Below are positions 23,566-36,763 of a stretch of 64,000 nt of DNA, one piece after another. The notes under the pieces are model-generated. The model was not told the DNA's origin. It saw only the letters and a program-made list of their open reading frames with translations, and searched no databases. The stretch is taken from NCBI GenBank assembly GCA_959347315.1, contig OY365810.1:5909857-5973856 (forward strand), written 5' to 3'. Made by a program: the position numbers and the translations under genes. This DNA is from Bimastos eiseni. Taxonomy: Eukaryota > Annelida > Clitellata > Crassiclitellata > Lumbricidae. How positions within the stretch are numbered: the stretch's first letter is position 1; each line of letters starts with the position of its first letter.

Positions 23566-24492
23566 CTGTAAAGGAAAGCAATAACTATAAAGAATCGTTG
23601 GATTTATAACCTTGACTATTGGAACAATGCCACGGGACCTCACGCCAAAGGCTGTGAGAGAATATAAATTTCCCCACCGATGTATTGGGCATGGTAATTC
23701 TCCCAACGTGGTATTCAGAGGAGTTCCTGCTGACAACGCATTTTGAGCATTTGCTGCCATTTAAATTTGCCAAATTCACCTTGTGTTATTACGCAATCTA
23801 ACCTAAAATTAAATGCATATCTACATGGGTCCATCAGTTATACAATTGAGGCTCGTCAGTGTGGAGATCAAAACGCCCGGTGTAGGGTCCCAAACACGAC
23901 AAGTTCACCTAAATAGGGAAATTATATATAAAAATTATCTAGCAAACAATGGTCAGTAACTCCGATCAGTAAACTACGTTTTCGGGCAGATATGGATCAC
24001 TTATGAACTAATGGAACCAGTCAACTCTTAAAAAAGTTTCGATCAACAATGGCATCAGTGTTACATGTCTATCGAGTGTCATGAACAAGGTAATCACTAA
24101 TCGATATGAAATAGATGTTCGTTAGGCCTACTCACAGATCAAGATTAACCATGTCTTGCAATGCTCATACATGCACCCCAGCAGATGCCCATAGGCCGTG
24201 ATTGGCTTCTAAGTAATGAAATAAGTCACAACAGTCCAATATTTCGATTAATTAAATTATTTTAAAATACCTATTAAAGTTTATCGAGCTATTTGAAGAG
24301 AGTGAAACGACAGGTTTGTTTCTCGTACACAAGCCATAATTAGCTTTTCCACCAGACATAATTCATTCATCGCGCTATGCAGATCTATTCCGATGCAAAC
24401 AACAATCTCAATTTCCAGTAAAAGAACTCTGCGGTCACCTTAAACTTGACTACAACGGATAAGATGACATCCTAGTAGACTTAAAGCCTGAC

Positions 24493-24603
24493 CTGATTCA
24501 CAGTTTGAACCAGTGTATCCCGATTCACAGATGCATGCGTAGTTGTTTAACTGCTCGTTACATGTTCCGTGGACACATGGATTTGACTTGCATTTGTCGA
24601 TTT
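24493..24603 (-). CDS. EGF exon E25, K4 form
   Basis: Lys4, Ala23, Ser28, Ser37 and His12 as CAC; acceptor CCTTCACAG. The longest intron in the window (2138 bp, 24604-26741) precedes it in transcription. Its counterpart, E42, is also preceded by an extra-long intron. Confidence 0.92.
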
Positions 24604-26741
24604 CTGTGAAGGAAAGCGATAACTATAACTAAGCGCCGAATTTATAACTTTGACTATTGGAACAATGCAACGGGACCTCACGCCAAGGGCTGTGAGAAAA
24701 TGACAACTCCCATACCGATGTATTGGGTGTGGTAATTCTCCCAACGTGGTATTCTGAAAAGCTCCGTCCGACAACGCATTTTGAGCAATTTCTGCCATTT
24801 GTTTTCTAAATTTACCTTGTGTTATTACGTATTCTAACCTGAATTTCAATGCATAGCTACATGGGTCCATCAGTTATACAACTGAAGCTCGTCAGTGTGG
24901 AGATAAAAATGCCCGGTGTGCGGTCCCTCGCACGATAAGTTCACCTAATCAGAGAAATCATCCTTCCAATTTTCTAGCAAAAAATGATCAGTAACTCCGA
25001 TCAGTAAACTACGTTTTCGGGAAGACATGGATCATTTGTGGAATTCCTGCCGACAACGTATTTTGAGCATTTGCTGCCATTTATTTTTGCCAAATGTATC
25101 TGTGTTATTGCGCATTCTAACCTAAGATTCAATGCATTTCTCCATGGCTTCGTCATTTATACAATTGAAACTAATCAGTATGGAGATAAAAACGCCCGTA
25201 GAAGGGGCGTATACTCTATAGGTTCACCTGAATCGCGAAATCATCCTACCAAGCGTCTAGCAAACAATAGTTAGTAATGCCGATCATTAAACTACGTTCT
25301 CGAGAAGACATAGATCATTTATGAACTGATGGAACCAGTCAACTCTTATAAGGTTTCCATCGTCAATTGCATCAGTGTTATCTATCTATCTATTAATAGA
25401 GGTTTTAGTTAGATAGACAATACAATTGCCGTTCGAATATCAGAAACTCCTTTGCAATACCTTGGCTGGGGTTATTCACCCAAAGTGGTCTTCGGCGGAA
25501 TTCAAGCCAACAACGCATCTTGAGCACTTGCTGCATTTCTTAGCCAAATAAAACTTTTATCATTGCCCACACTAACCAAATATTTAATCTATATCTACAT
25601 GTGTCTAATCAATAATATAATCTAAGCACTTGAGAATGCAAATAAAAACTACGAATTCAGTGCGACTTGGATCTCTCATGAACTGATAATATCAATCAAC
25701 TCATGAGAAAGTTTCGATCGCCACGACATCAGTCTTTTCCCTCTCTTGATCTCTATGAACAAGCAAATCAATTACGGATGAGACCTAAATGTACGCTAAT
25801 CTTACTCAGTGATCATGATTGACCATGCGGTGCATTATTCGTACCTCCCTAAATATCCATGGGCCATCATAATCGGCCTTTATGTAAATAGTTACGAGAC
25901 AACAGTCGTATTTCTCGCTAAATTACTTACTTCAAAATCTACATCTGTTCATTGAGCGTTTTCAATTGAGTGACAAAACCAATATTTGCTTTCGTGCAAA
26001 AGCCATAATTAGCTTATATAGCAAACGCAATTCGTTCGTAATCCGCTTTGCTGACATATACCTACAATTAAGGACCTCGATTTATAGCAAACAGACACCG
26101 CGATCACCTTAAATGAGATTCCAACGGATCAGATAACAGCAGTATATAGCAAACAAAGCTCAGTAATTCCGATCAGTAAACAACGTTTCCGGGAAAATAT
26201 TGCTCATTTATGAACTGATGGAACCAGTCAACTCTAATAAAGCTTCGATCGCAATGTCATCAGCGTGATCGTTCTATCGATTTGCATAAACAAACCAATC
26301 AATAATGGATGTGAAATTAATGTTCGTTCGGACTACACAGAGATGAAGAATAACCATGTCATACATTGTTCACACATGCACCGCAGCAGTTGTCCATAGG
26401 CAATGATTGGCTTTTATGTGATTAAATAAGTCAAAACAGTCGACTATTTCATTTCATTAATTATTTTAAAATACCTAAATATGCTAATTGAGCTATTTGA
26501 AGAGAATGATACGATGGACATTATAATTCGTTTACAAGCCATAATTATCTAGACCAGCAGACACATATCGTTCAAAGCGGTATTCGGATCCAATCCGATG
26601 CCAAAAGCAATCTCAAATTAGATTCCAACGGATCAGATAACAGCAGTATGTAGCAAACAATTTCCAATAAAAGAACTCCGGGGTCAACTTAAACTTGACT
26701 ACAACGGATAAGATGACATCCTAGTAGACTTAAAGCCTGAC
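24604..26741 (-). repeat. Extra-long intron with three exon-loss scars
   Basis: After the normal acceptor-side module, two more acceptor-side modules follow (about 25,036-25,260 and the diverged 25,440-25,690) and then an exon-less donor module ending near 26,165. Besides the two scars of the long class there is one at about 25,028-25,045. This is the longest exon-free stretch in the window. Confidence 0.7.
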
Positions 26742-26852
26742 CTGTTTCACAGTTTGAACCAGTGTATCCCGATTCACAGATGCATGCGTAGTTGTTTAAC
26801 TGCTCGTTACATGTTCCATGGACACATGGATTTGACTTGCATTCGTCGATTT
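26742..26852 (-). CDS. EGF exon E26, E4 form
   Basis: Standard residues with Ala23, Ser28 and Thr37. It follows a flank of the type carrying the inserted 26,610-26,660 fragment. Both splice sites are intact. Confidence 0.93.
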
Positions 26853-27778
26853 CTGTAAAGGAAAGCAATAACTATAAAGAATCGTTGGAATTATAACCTT
26901 GACCATTGGAACAATGCCACGGGACCTCACGCCAAGGACTGTGAGAAAATGACAATTTCCATACCGATTTCTTGAATGTGGTAATTCTCCCAACGTGGTA
27001 TTCAGAGGAGTTCCTGCTGACAACGCATTTTGAGCATTTGCTGCCATTTAATTTTGCCAAATTTACCTTGTGTTATTACGCAATCTAACCTAAATTTAAA
27101 TGCATATCTACATGGTCCATCAGTTATACAAATGAGGCTCGTCAGTGTGGAGATCAAAACGCCCGGTGTGGGGTCTCAAACAGGACAGGTTAACCTTAAT
27201 AGGGAAATTATATATAAAAATTATCTAGCAAACAATGGTCAGTAACTCCGATCAGTAAACTACGTTTTTGGGAACATATGGATCACTTATGAACTAATGG
27301 AACCAGTCAACTCTTAAAAAAGTTTCGATCAACAATGGCATCAGTGTTACATGTCTATCGATTGTCATGAACAAGGTAATCACTAATCGATATGAAATAA
27401 ATGTTCGTTAGGCCTACTCACAGATCAAGATTAACCATGTCTTGCAATGCTCATACATGCACCCCAGCAGATGCTCATAGGCCGTGATTGGATTCTAAGT
27501 AATGAAATAAGTCACAACAGTCGAATATTTCGTTTCATTAATTATTTTTAAATGCCTACATAAGTTTATCGAGCTATTTGAAGAGAGTGATACGACAGAT
27601 GATTTATTTCGTACACAAGCCATAATTAGCTTTTCCACCAGACATAATTCATTCATCGCGCTATGCAGATCTCTTCCAATGCAAATAACAATCTCAATTT
27701 CCAGTAAAAGAACTCTGCGGTTACCTTCGACTTGACTACAACGGATAAGATGACATCCTAGTAGACTTAAAGCCTGAC

Positions 27779-27889
27779 CTGATTCACAGTTTGAACCAGT
27801 GTATCCCGATTCACAGATGCATGCGTAGTTGTTTAACTGCTCGTTACATGTTCCATGGACACATGGATTTGACTTGCATTTGTCGACTT
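27779..27889 (-). CDS. EGF exon E27, V2/K4 form
   Basis: E-V-D-K-C start, as in E22 and E39. The frame past the donor is open for 94 codons, to 27495. It is paired with E28 across 559 bp. Confidence 0.93.
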
Positions 27890-28448
27890 CTGTAATGGAA
27901 AGCAATAACTATAAAGAAGCGCCGGATTTATAACTTTGACTATTGGAACAATGCCACGGGACCTCACGCCAAGGGCTGTGAGAAAATGACAATTCCCATA
28001 CCGATGTATTGGGTGTGGTAATTCTTCCAACGTGGTATTCAGAAGAGTTCCTGCTGACAACGCATTGTTAGCATTTGCTGCCATTTAATTTTGCAAAATT
28101 TACCTTGTGTATTTACGCATTCTAACCAAAAATTCAATGCATATCTACATGGACCATCAGATATACAATTGAAGCACGTCAGTATGGAGATAAAAACGCC
28201 CGAAGTAGGGAGGGGCCCATACTCGAAAAGTTCACCTAATTGAGGAAATCATCCATCCAAGCATCTAGCAAACAATGCTTAGGTACTACGATGATTAAAC
28301 TACGTTCTTGCGAAGACATGGATCATTTATGAACTGATAGACCCAGTCAACTCTTAAAAAGTCCCATACACGATAAGTTCACCTCCGCGGTTACCTTAAA
28401 TTTCACTACAACCCATAAGATGACATCCTCGTAGACTTAAAACCTGAC

Positions 28449-28559
28449 CTGTTTCACAGTTTGAGCCAGTGTATCCCAATTCACAGATGCATCCATAGTT
28501 GTTTAACTGCTCGTTACATGTTCCATGGACACATGGATTTGACTTGCATTCGTCGATTT
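28449..28559 (-). CDS. EGF exon E28, E4 form with Gly23/Leu28
   Basis: Counterpart of E23 and E40: Gly23, Leu28, Thr37. The donor flank reads AAACC rather than AAGCC beyond GTCAG, shared within this trio. Confidence 0.92.
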
Positions 28560-29497
28560 CTGTAAAGGAAAGCAATAACTATAAAGAATCGTTGGATTTA
28601 TAACCTTGACCATTGGAACAATGCGACGGGACCTCACCCCAGCTGCTAAGAGACAATGAAAATTTCCCTACCGATGTATTGGGCGTGATTATTCTCCCAA
28701 CGTGGTGTTCTGAGGTGTTCCTGCCGACAACGCATTTTGTGCAATTTCTGCCATTTTTTTTGACAAATTTACCTTGTGTTATTACGTATTCTAATCTAAA
28801 ATTCAATGCATAGCTACATGGGTCCATCAGTTATACAACTGAAGCTCGTCAGTGTGGAGATAAAAATTCCCGGTGTGGGGTCCCTCGCGCGATAAGTTCA
28901 CCTAATCAGAGAAATCATCCTTCCAATTATTTAGCAAAAAATGATCTGTAACTCCGATCAGTAAACTACGTTTTCGGGAAGACATGGATCATTTGTGGAG
29001 TTCCTGCCGACACCGCATTTTGAGAATTTGCTGCCATTTGCATGAACAAACCAATCAATAATGGATGTGAAATTAATGTTCATTCGGACTACGCAGAGAT
29101 GAAGAATAACCATGTCATACATTGTTCATACATGTACCGCAGCAGTTGTCCATAGGCAATGATTGGCTTTTATGTGATTAAATAAGTCAAAACAGTCGAC
29201 TATTTCATTTCATTAATTATTTTAAAATACCTAAATATGCTAATTGAGCTATTTGAAGAGAGTGATACGATGGACATTATAATTCGTTTACAAACCATAA
29301 TTATCTAGACCAGCAGACATATATCGTTCAAAGCGGTATTCGGATCCAATCCGATGCCAAAAGCAATCTCAAATTAGATTCCAACGGATCAGATAACAGC
29401 AGAATGTAGCAAACAATTTCCAATAACAGAACTCCGCGGTCACCTTAAACTTGACTACAACGGATAAGATGACATCCTAGTAGACTTAATGCCTGAC

Positions 29498-29608
29498 CTG
29501 TTTCACAGTTGGAACCAGTGTATCCCGATTCACAGATGCATGCGTAGTTGATTAACTGCTCGTTACATGTTCCATGGACACATGGATTTGACTTGCATTC
29601 GTCGATTT
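29498..29608 (-). CDS. EGF exon E29, E4 form with Ile20
   Basis: Ile20 and TCC for Ser33, as in E24 and E41. Thr37. All cysteines and splice sites are kept. Confidence 0.92.
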
Positions 29609-30535
29609 CTGTAAAGGAAAGCAATAACTATAAAGAATCGTTGGATTTATAACCTTGACTATTGGAACAATGCCACGGGACCTCACGCCAAGGGCTGTGA
29701 GAGAATATAAATTTCCCCACCGATGTATTGGGCATGGTAATTCTCCCAACGTGGTATTCAGAGGAGTTCCTGCTGACAACGCATTTTGAGCATTTGCTGC
29801 CATTTAAATTTGCCAAATTCACCTTGTGTTATTACGCAATCTAACCTAAAATTAAATGCATATCTACATGGGTCCATCAGTTATACAACTGAAGCTCGTC
29901 AGTGTGGAGATCAAAACGCCCAGTGTAGGGTCCCAAACACGACAAGTTCACCTAAATAGGGAAATTATATATAAAAATTATCTAGCAAACAATGGTCAGT
30001 AACTCCGATCAGTAAACTACGTTTTCGGGCAGATATGGATTACTTATGAACTAATGGAACCAGTCAACTCTTAAAAAAGTTTCGATCAACAATGGCATCA
30101 GTGTTACATGTCTATCGAGTGTCATGAACAAGGTAATCACTAATCGATATGAAATAAATGTTCGTTAGGCCTACTCACAGATCAAGATTAACCATGTCTT
30201 GCAATGCTCATACATGCACCCCAGCAGATGCCCATAGGCCGTGATTGGCTTCTAAGTAATGAAATAAGTCACAACAGTCCAATATTTCGATTAATTGATT
30301 ATTTTAAAATGCCTACATAAGTTTATCGAGCAATTTGAAGAGAGTGATACGACAGATGATTTATTTCGTACACAAGCCATAATTAGCTTTTCCACCAGAC
30401 ATAATTCATTCATCGCGCTATGCAGATCCATTCCGATGCAAATAACAATCTCAGTTTCCAGTAAAAGAACTCCGCGGTTACCTTCGACTTGACTACAAGA
30501 GATAAGATGACATCCGAGTAGACTTAATGCCTGAC

Positions 30536-30646
30536 CTGTTTCACAGTTTGAACCAGTGTATCCCGATTCACAGATGCATGCGTAGTTGTTTAACTGCTCG
30601 TTACATGTTCCATGGACACATGGATTTGACTTGCATTTGTCGATTG
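30536..30646 (-). CDS. EGF exon E30, A1/K4 form with Thr37
   Basis: A-I-D-K-C start, as in E19 and E48, but ending in Thr37 instead of Ser37, so its donor end looks exchanged. The similarity of its left flank to the 41.5-kb block breaks near 30,297. It is paired with E31 across 555 bp. Confidence 0.92.
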
Positions 30647-31201
30647 CTGTAATGGAAAGCAATAACTATAAAGGAGCGCCGGATTTATCACTTTGACTAT
30701 TGGAACAATGCCACGGGGTCTCATGCCAAGGTATGTCAGAAAATCACAATTCCCATACCGATGTATTGGGTGTGGTAATGCTGCCAACGTGGTATTCAGA
30801 GGAGTTCCTGCTGACAGCGCAATTTTAGCATTTGCTGCCATTTAATTTTGCAAAATTTACCTTGTGTATTTACGCCTTCTAACCAAAAATTAAATTCATA
30901 TCTACATGGACCATCAGATATACAATTGAAGCACGTCAGTGTGGAGATAAAAACGCCCGCAGAACAGGCCTATACTCGAAAAGTTCACCTAATTGAGGAA
31001 ATCATCCTTCCAACCAACTAGCAAACAATGCTTAGGCACTACGATGATTAAACTACGTTCTCGAGAAGACATGGATCATTTATGAACTGATAGATCCAGT
31101 CAACTCTTAAAAAGTCCCATACACGATAAGTTCACCAATGCGGTCAACTTAAACTTGACTACAAAGCATCAGATGACATCCTCGTAGACTTAAAGCCTGA
31201 C

Positions 31202-31312
31202 CTGTTTCACAGTTTGAACCAGTGTATCCCGATTCACAGATGCATGCGTAGTTGTTTAACTGCTCGTTACATGTTCCATGGACACATGGATTTGACTTGC
31301 ATTCGTCGATTT
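31202..31312 (-). CDS. EGF exon E31, E4 form
   Basis: Although the upstream member of a short-intron pair, it carries Ala23 rather than Gly23, like E49. Ser28 and Thr37. The acceptor tract has one T/A difference (near 31,323) from E33. Confidence 0.92.
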
Positions 31313-32237
31313 CTGTAAAGGAATGCAATAACTATAAAGAATCGTTGGATTTATAACCTTGACCATTGGAACAATGCGACGGGACCTCACCCCAGCTGCT
31401 AAGAGACAATGAAAATTTCCTTACCGATGTATTGGGCGTGATAATTCTCCCAACGTGGTGTTCTGAGGTGTTCCTGCCGACAACGCATTTTGGGCAATTT
31501 CTGCCATTTTTTTCGCCAAATTTACCTTGTGTTATTACGTATTCTAACCTAAAATTCAATGCATATCTACATGCGTCCATCAGTTATACAACTGAAGCTC
31601 GTCAGTGTGGAGATAAAAATGCCCGGTGTGGGGTCCCTCGCACGATGAGTTCACCTAATCAGGGATATCATCCATCCAATTATCTTGCAAAAAATGATCA
31701 GTAACTCCGATCAGTGAACTACGTTTTCGGGAAGATATGGATCACTTATGAACTAATGGAACCAGTCAACTCTTAAGAATGTTTCGATCAACAATGGCAT
31801 TAGTGTTACATGTCTATCGATTGTCATGAACAAGGTAATCACTAATCGATATGAAATAAATGTTCGTTAGGCCTACTCACAGATCAAGATTAACCATGTC
31901 TTGCAATGCTCATACATGCACCCCAGCAGATGCCCATAGGCCGTGATTGAATTTTAAGTAATGAAATAAGTCACAACAGTCGAATATTTCGTTTCATTAA
32001 TTATTTTAAAATGCCTATATAAGTTTATCGAGTTATGTGAAGAGAGTGATACGACAGATGATTTATTTCGTACACGAGCCATAATTAACTTTTCCACCAG
32101 ACATAATTCATTCATCGCGCTATTCAGATCTATTCCGATGCAAATAGCAATCTCAGTTTCCAGTAAAATAACTCCGCGGTTACCATCGACTTGACTACAA
32201 CGGATAAGATGACATCCTAGTAGACTTAAAGCCTGAC

Positions 32238-32348
32238 CTGATTCACAGTTTGAACCAGTGTATCCCGATTCACAGATGCATGCGTAGTTGTTTAACTGCT
32301 CGTTACATGTTCCATGGACACATGGATTTGACTTGCATTTGTCGATTT
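32238..32348 (-). CDS. EGF exon E32, K4 form
   Basis: Lys4, Ala23, Ser28, Ser37, short acceptor tract. It sits in the first unit of a 1,705-bp tandem duplication; its copy is E34. Confidence 0.92.
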
Positions 32349-32906
32349 CTGTAAAGGAAGCAATAACTATAAAGAAGCGCCGGATTTATAACTTTGACTA
32401 TTAGAACAATGCCACGGGACATCACGCCAAGGGCTGTGAGAAAATGACAATTCCCATACCGATATATTGGGTGTGGTAATTCTGCCAACGTGGTATTCAG
32501 AGGAGTTCCTGCTGACAACGCATTTTTAGCATTTGCTGCCATTTAAATTTGCAAAATTTACCTTGTGTATTTACGCATTCTAACCAAGAATTCAATGCAT
32601 ATCTACATGGACCATCAGATATACAATTGAAGCACGTCAGTATGGAGATAATAACGCCCGGAGTAAAGATGGGCCCATACTCGAAAAGTTCACGAAATTG
32701 AGGAAATCATCCATCCAAGCATCTAGCAAACAATGCTTAGGTACTACGATGATTAAACTACGTTCTTGCGAAGACATGGATCATTTATGAACTGATAGAC
32801 CCAGTCAACTCTTAAAAAGTCCCATACACGATAAGTTCACCTCCGCGGTTACCTTAAATTTCACTACAACCCATAAGATGACATCCTCGTAGACTTAAAG
32901 CCTGAC

Positions 32907-33017
32907 CTGTTTCACAGTTTGAGCCAGTGTATCCCGATTCACAGATGCATCCATAGTTGTTTAACTGCTCGTTACATGTTCCATGGACACATGGATTTGA
33001 CTTGCATTCGTCGATTT
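32907..33017 (-). CDS. EGF exon E33, E4 form with Gly23
   Basis: Gly23, Ser28, Thr37 and silent GGC at Gly32. It is paired with E32 across 558 bp and duplicated as E35. Confidence 0.92.
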
Positions 33018-33942
33018 CTGTAAAGGAAAGCAATAACTATAAAGAATCGTTGGATTTATAACCTTGACCATTGGAACAATGCGACGGGACCTCACCCCAG
33101 CTGCTAAGAGACAATGAAAATTTCCTTACCGATGTATTGGGCGTGATAATTCTCCCAACGTGGTGTTCTGAGGTGTTCCTGCCGACAACGCATTTTGGGC
33201 AATTTCTGCCATTTTTTTCGCCAAATTTACCTTGTGTTATTACGTATTCTAACCTAAAATTCAATGCATATCTACATGCGTCCATCAGTTATACAACTGA
33301 AGCTCGTCAGTGTGGAGATAAAAATGCCCGGTGTGGGGTCCCTCGCACGATGAGTTCACCTAATCAGGGATATCATCCATCCAATTATCTTGCAAAAAAT
33401 GATCAGTAACTCCGATCAGTAAACTACGTTTTCGGGAAGATATGGATCACTTATGAACTAATGGAACCAGTCAACTCTTAAGAATGTTTCGATCAACAAT
33501 GGCATTAGTGTTACATGTCTATCGATTGTCATGAACAAGGTAATCACTAATCGATATGAAATAAATGTTCGTTAGGCCTACTCACAGATCAAGATTAACC
33601 ATGTCTTGCAATGCTCATACATGCACCCCAGCAGATGCCCATAGGCCGTGATTGAATTTTAAGTAATGAAATAAGTCACAACAGTCGAATATTTCGTTTC
33701 ATTAATTATTTTAAAATGCCTATATAAGTTTATCGAGTTATGTGAAGAGAGTGATACGACAGATGATTTATTTCGTACACGAGCCATAATTAACTTTTCC
33801 ACCAGACATAATTCATTCATCGCGCTATTCAGATCTATTCCGATGCAAATAGCAATCTCAGTTTCCAGTAAAATAACTCCGCGGTTACCATCGACTTGAC
33901 TACAACGGATAAGATGACATCCTAGTAGACTTAAAGCCTGAC

Positions 33943-34053
33943 CTGATTCACAGTATGAACCAGTGTATCCCGATTCACAGATGCATGCGTAGTTGTTTAA
34001 CTGCTCGTTACATGTTCCATGGACACATGGATTTGACTTGCATTTGTCGATTT
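33943..34053 (-). CDS. EGF exon E34, K4 form with Tyr34
   Basis: Copy of E32 with one replacement: Asn34, just before Cys35, becomes Tyr. This is one of the few differences between the two 1,705-bp units. Confidence 0.92.
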
Positions 34054-34611
34054 CTGTAAAGGAAGCAATAACTATAAAGAAGCGCCGGATTTATAACTTT
34101 GACTATTAGAACAATGCCACGGGACATCACGCCAAGGGCTGTGAGAAAATGACAATTCCCATACCGATATATTGGGTGTGGTAATTCTGCCAACGTGGTA
34201 TTCAGAGGAGTTCCTGCTGACAACGCATTTTTAGCATTTGCTGCCATTTAAATTTGCAAAATTTACCTTGTGTATTTACGCATTCTAACCAAGAATTCAA
34301 TGCATATCTACATGGACCATCAGATATACAATTGAAGCACGTCAGTATGGAGATAATAACGCCCGGAGTAAAGATGGGCCCATACTCGAAAAGTTCACGA
34401 AATTGAGGAAATCATCCTTCCAAGCATCTAGCAAACAATGCTTAGGTACTACGATGATTAAACTACGTTCTTGCGAAGACATGGATCATTTATGAACTGA
34501 TAGACCCAGTCAACTCTTAAAAAGTCCCATACACGATAAGTTCACCTCCGCGGTTACCTTAAATTTCACTACAACCCATAAGATGACATCCTCGTAGACT
34601 TAAAGCCTGAC

Positions 34612-34722
34612 CTGTTTCACAGTTTGAGCCAGTGTATCCCGATTCACAGATGCATCCATAGTTGTTTAACTGCTCGTTACATGTTCCATGGACACATGGA
34701 TTTGACTTGCATTCGTCGATTT
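34612..34722 (-). CDS. EGF exon E35, E4 form with Gly23
   Basis: Copy of E33 (Gly23, Ser28, Thr37). Similarity to the tandem unit falls off to its right, in a shorter 893-bp intron with an exon-loss scar. Confidence 0.92.
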
Positions 34723-35615
34723 CTGTAAAGGAAAGCAATAACTATAAAGAATCGTTGGATTTATAACCTTGACCATTGGAACAATGCGACGGGACCTCAC
34801 CCCAGCTGCTAAGAGACAATGAAAATTTCCCTACCGATGTATTGTGCGTGGTAATTCTCCCAACATGGTGTTCTGAGGTGTTCCTGCCGACAACGCATTT
34901 TGGGCAATTTCTGCCATTTTTTTGCCAAATTTACCTTGTGTTATTACGTATTCTAACCTAAAATTCAATGCATATCTACATGCGTCCATCAGTTATACAA
35001 CTGAAGCTCGTCAGTGTGGAGATAAAAATGCCCGGTGTGGGGTCCCTCGCACCATGAGTTCACCTAATCAGGGATATCATCCATCCAATTATCTTGCAAA
35101 AAATGAACAGTAACTCCGATCAGTAAACTACGTTTTCGGGAAGACATGGATCATTTGTGGAGTTCCTGCCGACACCGCATTTTGAGAATTTGCTGCCATT
35201 TGCATGAACAAACCAATCAATAATGGATGTGAAATTAATGTTCATTCGGACTACGCAGAGATGAAGAATAACCATGTCATACATTGTTCATACATGTACC
35301 GCAGCAGTTGTCCATAGGCAATGATTGGCTTTTATGTGATTAAATAAGTCACAACAGTCGATTATTTCGTTTCATTAATTATTTTAAAATGCCTATATAA
35401 GTTTATCGAGTTATCTGAAGAGAGTGATACGACAGATGATTTATTTCGTACACGAGCCATAATTACCTCTTCCACCAGACATAATTCATTCATCGCGCCC
35501 TGCAGATCTATTCCGATGCAAATAGCAATCTCAGTTTCCAGTAAAATAACTCCGCGGTTACCTTCGACTTGACTACAACGGATAAGATGACATCCTAGTA
35601 GACTTAAAGCCTCAC
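34723..35615 (-). repeat. 893-bp intron with one exon-loss scar
   Basis: Contains the fused piece TTCCTGCCGACACCGCATTT at about 35,162, as in the 938-bp class, but lacks the inserted fragment ending GTAGCAAACAA, which explains the shorter length. Confidence 0.7.
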
Positions 35616-35726
35616 CTGATTCACAGTTTGAACCAGTGTATCCCGATTCACAGATGCATGCGTAGTTGTTTAACTGCTCGTTACATGTTCCATGGACACA
35701 TGGATTTGACTTGCATTTGTCGATTT
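35616..35726 (-). CDS. EGF exon E36, K4 form, consensus donor
   Basis: Lys4, Ala23, Ser37. This is the only copy whose donor reads CAG|GTGAGG, closer to the general metazoan consensus than the CAG|GTCAGG used elsewhere. It may be spliced more efficiently, which is inference. Confidence 0.92.
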
Positions 35727-36652
35727 CTGTAAAGGAAGCAATAACTATAAAGAAGCGCCGGATTTATAACTTTGACTATTGGAACAATGCCACGGGACAT
35801 CACGCCAAGGCCTGTGAGAAAATGACAATTCCCATACCGATGTATTGGGTGTGGTAATTCTGCCAACGTGGTATTCAGAGGAGTTCCTGCTGACAACGCA
35901 TTTTGAGCATTTGCTGCCATTTAATTTTGCCAAATTTACCTTGTGTTATTACGCAATCTAACCTAAAATTAAATGCATATCTACATGGGTCCATCAGTTA
36001 TACAATTGAGGCTCGTCAGTGTGGAGATCAAAACGCCCAGTATAGGGTCCCAAACACGACAAGTTCACCTAAATAGGGAAATTATATATAAAATTTATCT
36101 AGCAAACAATGGTCAGTAACTCCGATCAGTGAACTACGTTTTCGGGAAGATATGGATCACTTATGAACTAATGGAACCAGTCAACTCTTTAAAAAGTTTC
36201 GATCAACAATGGCATCAGTGTTACATGTCTATCGAGTGTCATGAACAAGGTAATCACTAATCGATATGAAATAAATGTTCGTTAGGCCTACTCACAGATC
36301 AAGATTGACCATGTCTTGCAATGCTCATACATGCACCCCAGCAGATGCCCATAGGCCGTGATTGGCTTTTAAGTAATGAAATAAGTCACAACAGTCGAAT
36401 ATTTCGTTTCATTAATTATTTTAAAATGCCTACATAAGTTTATCGAGCTAATTGAAGAAAGTGATACGACAGATGATTTATTTCGTACACAAGAGATAGT
36501 TAGCTTTTCCACCAGACATAATTCATTCATCGCGCTATGCAGATCTATTCCGATGCAAATGACAATCTCAATTTCCAACAAAAGAACTCCGCGGTTACCT
36601 TCGACTTGACTACAACGGATAAGATGACATCCTAGTAGACTTAAAGCCTGAC

Positions 36653-36763
36653 CTGATTCACAGTTTGAACCAGTGTATCCCGATTCACAGATGCATGCGT
36701 AGTTGTTTAACTGCTTGTTACATGTTCCATGGACACATGGATTTGACTTGCATTCATCGATTT
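36653..36763 (-). CDS. EGF exon E37, E4 form with Lys17
   Basis: Glu17, at the position that is Asp/Asn in calcium-binding EGFs, is Lys here only. Asp3 uses GAT. Ser37. The frame past the donor is open to 36369. A hybrid 1187-bp intron precedes it. Confidence 0.92.

Larger units (their letters stand above)
21180..25757. repeat. 4.6-kb block paralogous to 38,433-43,010
   Basis: Exon series E22-E25 matches E39-E42 in order, start motifs (V2/K4, Leu28, Ile20, CAC His12) and intron classes, offset about 17,253 bp. The matching ends inside the extra-long introns. Confidence 0.8.
27290..30297. repeat. 3-kb block, third copy of the E22-E24 / E39-E41 series
   Basis: E27, E28 and E29 repeat the V2/K4, Gly23-Leu28, Ile20 order. 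Similarity to 41.5 kb breaks near 30,297, left of E30. Confidence 0.8.
31313..34722. repeat. 1,705-bp tandem duplication (E32-E33 and E34-E35)
   Basis: Units 31,313-33,017 and 33,018-34,722 are nearly identical. The differences I noticed are one in the acceptor tract near 31,323, one near 31,717, Asn34/Tyr34, and one near 32,713. This is among the most recent events in the array. Confidence 0.87.

Noticed and set aside
24604..26741. Transposon inside the extra-long introns
   Set aside because: No terminal inverted repeats, target-site duplications or transposase/reverse-transcriptase frames were seen. The sequence is explained by diverged modules of the array's own intron.
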